Part shown: positions 5,291 to 7,783 of the stretch, in pieces
Layout of the letters: the number at the start of each line of letters is the position of its first letter
Numbering within the stretch: position 1 is the stretch's first letter
Program-made: the position numbers and the translations under genes
The notes under the pieces: model-generated
Seen by the model: the letters and a program-made list of their open reading frames with translations, nothing else
Told to the model about the DNA's origin: nothing
Databases searched by the model: none
From: Clostridia bacterium
GTDB lineage: Bacteria > Bacillota_A > Clostridia > Oscillospirales > CAG-272
Reading direction: 5' to 3'
NCBI GenBank assembly: GCA_017472105.1
Contig: JAFUQY010000087.1
Coordinates: forward strand, 1 to 7,783
Length of the DNA: 7,783 nucleotides

Positions 5291-6764
5291 ATTCGGGCAG
5301 GAACTCAACCGGGCGATGGAAGCCTACGTGAACAGACATTACGGCTCGGACTGCTCCCACGACTGCTCGGAGGAGACTGAGACGAAAATCAGAACTTTAT
5401 TCAAACAAAAGGAGGACAGAACAATGACGAAAAACAGAAAACGGATGACCCGCTGGATCGGCGTGATTGCGGCATGCGCGGTGCTGATGTGCTCGGCGGT
5501 TGTGGTTTATGCGGCAAGCCCGGCGGTGAGGGAGTATCTGAATTCGCTGTTTTTGAAGGAAGACAGCGCTGCGAGACTGAATGAAGTCCCGGACGGATAC
5601 ACCGGTATTTATACCGCGGCGGATCTCGATGCCGTGCGTGAGAATCTCGGCGGAAAGTACATTCTCATGAACGACATCACTCTGACGGAGGATGACTTCG
5701 CAGACGGCGGATTTGTGCCGATCGGGAATCAGAATTATCCGTTCACCGGTATTTTCAACGGCAACGGCTATGTCATCCGCGGACTCCGTGTGAACGGGGA
5801 CTATGATTATGCAGGGCTGTTCGGTTATGTCAAGTGGACGTACGTGAACGAAATCACGGAAGAGTATGATCCCGAAGAACCCGTATATATCGAAGACGGC
5901 GGAATTGCGGGTCTGACAAAATCCGTTACCGGTATGGTCAGAAATCTCGGTCTGGCGGACTGCGTGATCGAAATTGCCGGTGTATCTCCCAAGGCAGAAG
6001 TCGGCGCCATTGCGGGACACGGCGATTTCATTGTCGGATGCTTCACGGAAAACACGGAGATCACACTCGATCTTTCCGCATATGAAGGCGCTGGAAGCTA
6101 TGCTGTCGGCGGCGTTGTCGGTGCGGGATACCTCATTGACAGCTGCTGGTCCGATGCCGATGTCCGTGTGATTTCGGATAACACTTCCAATGAAGTCTTG
6201 GCGGCGGGTGTTGCGGGACAGTCCTATGCGTGCGTAACCTCCTATTTCAGCGGAACCGTTGACGCCGGAATCGGCGAGGACTGCGGTGTGACCGGGTTGT
6301 ATGACCTTATCGTTCCCGTAATACTGTCGGATACCATTCTCAATGAAGTGGACAGACGGTATCAGGAGCAGTTCAATGAACCGGGGGATGTCAGAGCCGA
6401 TTTTGAAATCCAAAGGTTGAAGTCCTTCTATCTCTCTCTTGCGGCATCCAATTTCGACAACGAATTCCGATTCTTCACAGGGGATATTGAGGGGCAGAGG
6501 GTGCTTCTTCTCGATCCGGATACCAAGCCGAGAGAACACCGCTTGCTCAGCTCCCTTCTCGAAGTGGTATTCCCGGAGGACTCCTTCAATCAGTTCTGCA
6601 AGGAAAACAGCATCAAATGCGGCTACTACTACTGCTACGACCTCCGCGAAACACCCGAATGTACCTTCGAGGGCTTCGACACCGGATCCATCTGGTACAT
6701 CGCGGACGACGGCATGCCCCGGCTCCGTCTCTTCTCCGGCGGAAGTGCGGGTCTCTATTCCTGA
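5283..6764 (+). CDS. Single-pass membrane protein with GLUG-like ectodomain, probable anti-sigma factor / sensor
   Basis: A 493-aa protein. Residues 1-56 are a hydrophilic cytoplasmic segment containing H19...C24-S-H-D-C28, a loose echo of the zinc anti-sigma motif. Residues 58-78 ('WIGVIAACAVLMCSAVVVYAA') form one membrane helix after the basic 'KNRKRMTR'. Outside, 'LGGKYILMNDITLTEDDFA' and 'FVPIGNQNYPFTGIFNGNGY' (122-163) are the opening seen in GLUG-repeat proteins. About four GLUG-like repeats follow near 206-233, 240-265, 275-300 and 307-329, each with a G-rich turn ('GGIAG', 'GAIAG', 'GGVVG', 'AGVAG') and then 'C/Y-x-S/T' strands, suggesting a beta-helix. The C-terminus ends 'TGSIWYIADDGMPRLRLF'. 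The ATG at 5283 has AAGGTG 6 nt upstream and overlaps the sigma gene by 8 nt. Anti-sigma function is inferred from this context; what the ectodomain binds is unknown. Confidence 0.85.
   Translation: MHEFGQELNRAMEAYVNRHYGSDCSHDCSEETETKIRTLFKQKEDRTMTKNRKRMTRWIGVIAACAVLMCSAVVVYAASPAVREYLNSLFLKEDSAARLNEVPDGYTGIYTAADLDAVRENLGGKYILMNDITLTEDDFADGGFVPIGNQNYPFTGIFNGNGYVIRGLRVNGDYDYAGLFGYVKWTYVNEITEEYDPEEPVYIEDGGIAGLTKSVTGMVRNLGLADCVIEIAGVSPKAEVGAIAGHGDFIVGCFTENTEITLDLSAYEGAGSYAVGGVVGAGYLIDSCWSDADVRVISDNTSNEVLAAGVAGQSYACVTSYFSGTVDAGIGEDCGVTGLYDLIVPVILSDTILNEVDRRYQEQFNEPGDVRADFEIQRLKSFYLSLAASNFDNEFRFFTGDIEGQRVLLLDPDTKPREHRLLSSLLEVVFPEDSFNQFCKENSIKCGYYYCYDLRETPECTFEGFDTGSIWYIADDGMPRLRLFSGGSAGLYS
5411..5426 (+). 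promoter_or_regulatory. Second strong ribosome binding site and in-frame ATG within the anti-sigma gene
   Basis: GGAGG (5411-5415) stands 8 nt before an in-frame ATG (5424), a better site than the one at 5283. Starting here would give a 446-aa form lacking the first 47 residues, that is the presumed sigma-binding part, while keeping the membrane helix and ectodomain. Confidence 0.45.
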
Positions 6765-6802
6765 TTCCGTGCAGCTGTGCCTTGACTGCATCAAAAATAA
6801 TT

Positions 6803-6834
6803 CTACCGTTTGCTCCGGCAGGCGGTAGTTTTTT
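6803..6834 (+). terminator. Intrinsic terminator of the sigma / anti-sigma unit
   Basis: CTACCG (6803-6808) pairs with CGGTAG (6823-6828). The stem continues inward (TTTGC with GCAGG, two G-U pairs) to a TCCG tetraloop, for about 11 bp in all, followed by six T (6829-6834). It begins 38 nt after the TGA stop and ends 4 bp before the next promoter's -35 box. Confidence 0.92.
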
Positions 6835-6837
6835 GTC

Positions 6838-6866
6838 TTGACAACCGGAACAATCTATGATATACT
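6838..6866 (+). promoter_or_regulatory. sigma-A promoter of membrane-protein gene, copy A
   Basis: TTGACA (6838-6843), a 17-bp spacer and TATACT (6861-6866). Both boxes and the spacing are conserved in copy B. Confidence 0.88.
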
Positions 6867-6874
6867 GATAAAAA

Positions 6875-6886
6875 GTTCAAATGAAC
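6875..6886. promoter_or_regulatory. Inverted repeat GTTCA-AA-TGAAC near the transcription start, copy A
   Basis: A 12-bp inverted repeat, GTTCAAATGAAC, about 8 nt after the -10 box, so at or just after the start of transcription. It is identical in copy B (7676-7687) although neighbouring leader bases have changed. It is a candidate operator; the regulator is not identified. Confidence 0.45.
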
Positions 6887-6901
6887 CTCACGGAGGATGC
6901 C

Positions 6902-7543
6902 ATGGAATTCTGGATTTTTATTGTCACAGCGGTGCTCGTCATCACAATCGTGCCTTACATCCGTCTCGTCATCAAGCGCATCAGCCTTGCCGTACGTGTG
7001 AAGCGCGCCTGCCGGGAGAATCACTTCACCTTCAAGCCGGCGCATCCGTTCTGGCTGCTGGGGCGGAATAACTCCGGTCACTGCGATTTTTACTGCATCT
7101 CTGAGAAAGACAGCCGCATGTACTCCGTGAAGCTGTTCGCGTCCCTGTACCGCCTTGTCGATCTGACCTTCTTCGACGACCGAAAATACCGCACCAAACA
7201 TTACATCGCTCTCGGCGGACGCGGCAGGGGATTTGACGACGGCATTGTGTGGGAAAAGGAATCCCGGATCAAAAAACTCCGTGAAACCGACTGGTACCAC
7301 GGCATTGAAGACGACTATACCCACCGCTGTGTGCCTGTTCTGCTGGTCAATCCCGTGCCGATGAAGGTTTACCGCTCAAAAATCGTCCCGCTGAAGCAAA
7401 TTGAGAGAGGGTACGTCTTTGCGAAAAAAGAAGAAACCACCGTGGCAAACACACAGGTTTACGACGGTGACTACATCTACGACGCGTATCTCTTCTCGGC
7501 GTCCTCCTTCACCCGCGAACTCGATCACTCCTGCATTTTCTGA
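6902..7543 (+). CDS. Membrane-anchored protein of unknown function, copy A
   Basis: A 213-aa protein that I do not recognise. Residues 3-26 ('FWIFIVTAVLVITIVPYIRL' and flanks) form an N-terminal membrane helix. A strongly basic stretch follows ('IKRISLAVRVKRACREN'), which by the positive-inside rule places the rest in the cytoplasm. The soluble part has 'GHCDFYCISEKDSRMYSVKL' (59-78), 'LVDLTFFDDRKYRTKHYIAL' (85-104), a glycine-rich 'GGRGRGFDDG' (105-114), and 'VPVLLVNPVPMKVYR' (144-158). Near the end is 'YDGDYIYDAYLFSASSF' (187-203), with many Tyr and Asp. No catalytic motif can be named with confidence. GGAGG lies 5 nt before the ATG at 6902; an earlier in-frame ATG at 6881 lies within the operator-like repeat and lacks a binding site. 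No terminator is visible after the stop. The second copy downstream makes this a tandem paralogous family. Confidence 0.75.
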   Translation: MEFWIFIVTAVLVITIVPYIRLVIKRISLAVRVKRACRENHFTFKPAHPFWLLGRNNSGHCDFYCISEKDSRMYSVKLFASLYRLVDLTFFDDRKYRTKHYIALGGRGRGFDDGIVWEKESRIKKLRETDWYHGIEDDYTHRCVPVLLVNPVPMKVYRSKIVPLKQIERGYVFAKKEETTVANTQVYDGDYIYDAYLFSASSFTRELDHSCIF

Positions 7544-7549
7544 AAACAC

Positions 7550-7578
7550 TTGATTTCCCCGGCGGATTGTGGTATCAT
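7550..7578 (+). promoter_or_regulatory. sigma-A-like promoter of the 25-codon ORF
   Basis: TTGATT (7550-7555), a 17-bp spacer and TATCAT (7573-7578), 7 nt after the stop of copy A. It is weaker than the other promoters in the window but has the same spacing, and is followed by a good ribosome binding site and ATG. Confidence 0.5.
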
Positions 7579-7607
7579 GGCATCAACAACATTGCAAGGA
7601 GGCAGTC

Positions 7608-7685
7608 ATGTCCATTCTGCTTGTCGCTCTGCTGGTTGTCTTGACAACAGAATCAATATGTGATATACTGAAAATGTTCAAATGA
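7608..7685 (+). CDS. Small hydrophobic ORF, 25 aa, upstream of copy B (possible truncated gene)
   Basis: The ORF begins MSILLVALLVVLTT and continues ESICDILKMFK. AAGGAGG lies 5 nt before the ATG, and a plausible promoter (7550-7578) precedes it. From codon 11 onward it is made of copy B's promoter and leader: the TTG ACA of the -35 box is read as Leu-Thr, and the TGA stop falls inside the GTTCAAATGAAC repeat, 16 nt before the copy B start codon. The simplest reading is the 5' end of another membrane-protein gene, cut off where the duplicated cassette was joined. It may still be translated as a hydrophobic leader peptide. No function is claimed. Confidence 0.4.
   Translation: MSILLVALLVVLTTESICDILKMFK
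7641..7669 (+). promoter_or_regulatory. sigma-A promoter of membrane-protein gene, copy B
   Basis: TTGACA (7641-7646), a 17-bp spacer and TATACT (7664-7669). The boxes are identical to copy A while the spacer bases differ, which supports selection on the promoter. Confidence 0.88.
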
Positions 7686-7687
7686 AC
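7676..7687. promoter_or_regulatory. Inverted repeat GTTCA-AA-TGAAC, copy B
   Basis: Same 12-bp inverted repeat as at 6875-6886 and at nearly the same distance after the -10 box; candidate operator shared by the two paralogues. Confidence 0.45.
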
Positions 7688-7701
7688 CTTATGGAGGTAC
7701 C

Positions 7702-7783
7702 ATGGAATTCTGGATTTTTGTTGTCATTGCGGTGCTTGTCATCGCAATCGTGCCGTACATCCGTCTTGCCATCAAGCGGATCA
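7702..7783 (+). CDS. Membrane-anchored protein of unknown function, copy B (partial, continues past right edge)
   Basis: The first 27 codons of a paralogue of the gene at 6902. It starts MEFWIFVVIAVLVIAIVPYI and differs from copy A at only 4 of these 27 residues (I7V, T9I, T15A, V23A), all conservative within the membrane helix. GGAGG stands 4 nt before the ATG. Only the membrane anchor and the first basic residues lie in the window, so nothing can be said about its soluble domain beyond the likely resemblance to copy A. Confidence 0.8.
   Translation, partial: MEFWIFVVIAVLVIAIVPYIRLAIKRI

Larger units (their letters stand above)
6833..6983 (+). repeat. Duplicated cassette, copy A (promoter, leader and 5' end of gene)
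   Basis: It matches 7636-7783 from TTGTCTTGACAAC through the promoter, the GTTCAAATGAAC element, the ribosome binding site and the first 27 codons, with scattered substitutions and small indels in the leader. The offset is 803 bp at the left end and 800 bp in the coding part. Similarity starts right at the T-run of the preceding terminator and continues to the window edge. Confidence 0.9.
7636..7783 (+). repeat. Duplicated cassette, copy B
   Basis: Partner of 6833-6983. Shared blocks are TTGTCTTGACAAC, TATACTGA, GTTCAAATGAACCT, a GGAGG site and ATGGAATTCTGGATTTTT. The copies have diverged by point changes and a 3-nt shorter leader, so the duplication is not recent. It continues past the right edge. 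Confidence 0.9.

Noticed and set aside
5397..6794. Open frame of about 465 codons on the minus strand opposite the anti-sigma gene
   Set aside because: The opposite strand has promoter, terminator, membrane helix and repeat motifs; this frame has none of these and starts inside the leader of the terminator.
6803..7324. Open frame of about 170 codons on the minus strand opposite membrane-protein copy A
   Set aside because: It runs through the terminator and promoter of the other strand and shows no coding signature.
1..7783. CRISPR arrays, tRNA/rRNA genes, transposases, phage genes or attachment sites
   Set aside because: No regularly spaced repeats, no cloverleaf or rRNA-like sequence and no matching protein families were seen on either strand.

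Overview
This window looks like chromosomal DNA from a moderately GC-rich Firmicute, most likely a gut-type Clostridium-class anaerobe (Oscillospiraceae/Ruminococcaceae-like). The reasons are strong GGAGG-type ribosome binding sites before almost every gene, textbook sigma-A promoters that all have a 17-bp spacer, and the protein families present. There are no tRNA, rRNA, CRISPR, phage or transposase signatures. The organism assignment is inference; no single marker gene fixes it.

Left part (1-2040, minus strand). A sigma-A promoter at 1941-1913 drives an undescribed 35-codon small ORF (1878-1771). A terminator-like hairpin follows, then a class I SAM-dependent methyltransferase (1688-891) and a GNAT acetyltransferase (894-403) joined by an ATGA stop/start overlap. 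A second, unrelated GNAT of the RimJ/RimL type (338 to the left edge, partial) has its own promoter, with an inverted repeat in the promoter spacer. Small ORF, hairpin and methyltransferase together look like a leader-peptide/attenuation unit, or a small peptide gene whose transcript partly reads into the enzymes.

Middle (2010-4656, minus strand). One large gene encodes a GH116-type glycoside hydrolase (848 aa, no signal peptide, so probably cytoplasmic). It has a clear sigma-A promoter and its own intrinsic terminator.

Right part (4669-6834, plus strand). Transcribed divergently from the hydrolase is a two-gene unit: an ECF-like sigma factor, overlapping by 8 nt a single-pass membrane protein. 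That protein has a short cytoplasmic N-terminus (probable anti-sigma part), one membrane segment and an outside region with about four GLUG-like repeats. The arrangement resembles in outline the SigI/RsgI pairs of cellulolytic clostridia, where the anti-sigma factor carries an external sensing domain, but here the ectodomain is GLUG-like. A strong terminator closes the unit.

Far right (6833-7783, plus strand). A gene for a membrane-anchored protein of unknown function (213 aa) is followed 800 bp later by a second, diverged copy that runs off the window. Promoter, a 12-bp inverted repeat, ribosome binding site and start of the coding sequence are all conserved between copies. Between them lies an extra promoter and a 25-codon hydrophobic ORF that runs into the leader of the second copy and looks like a duplication junction.
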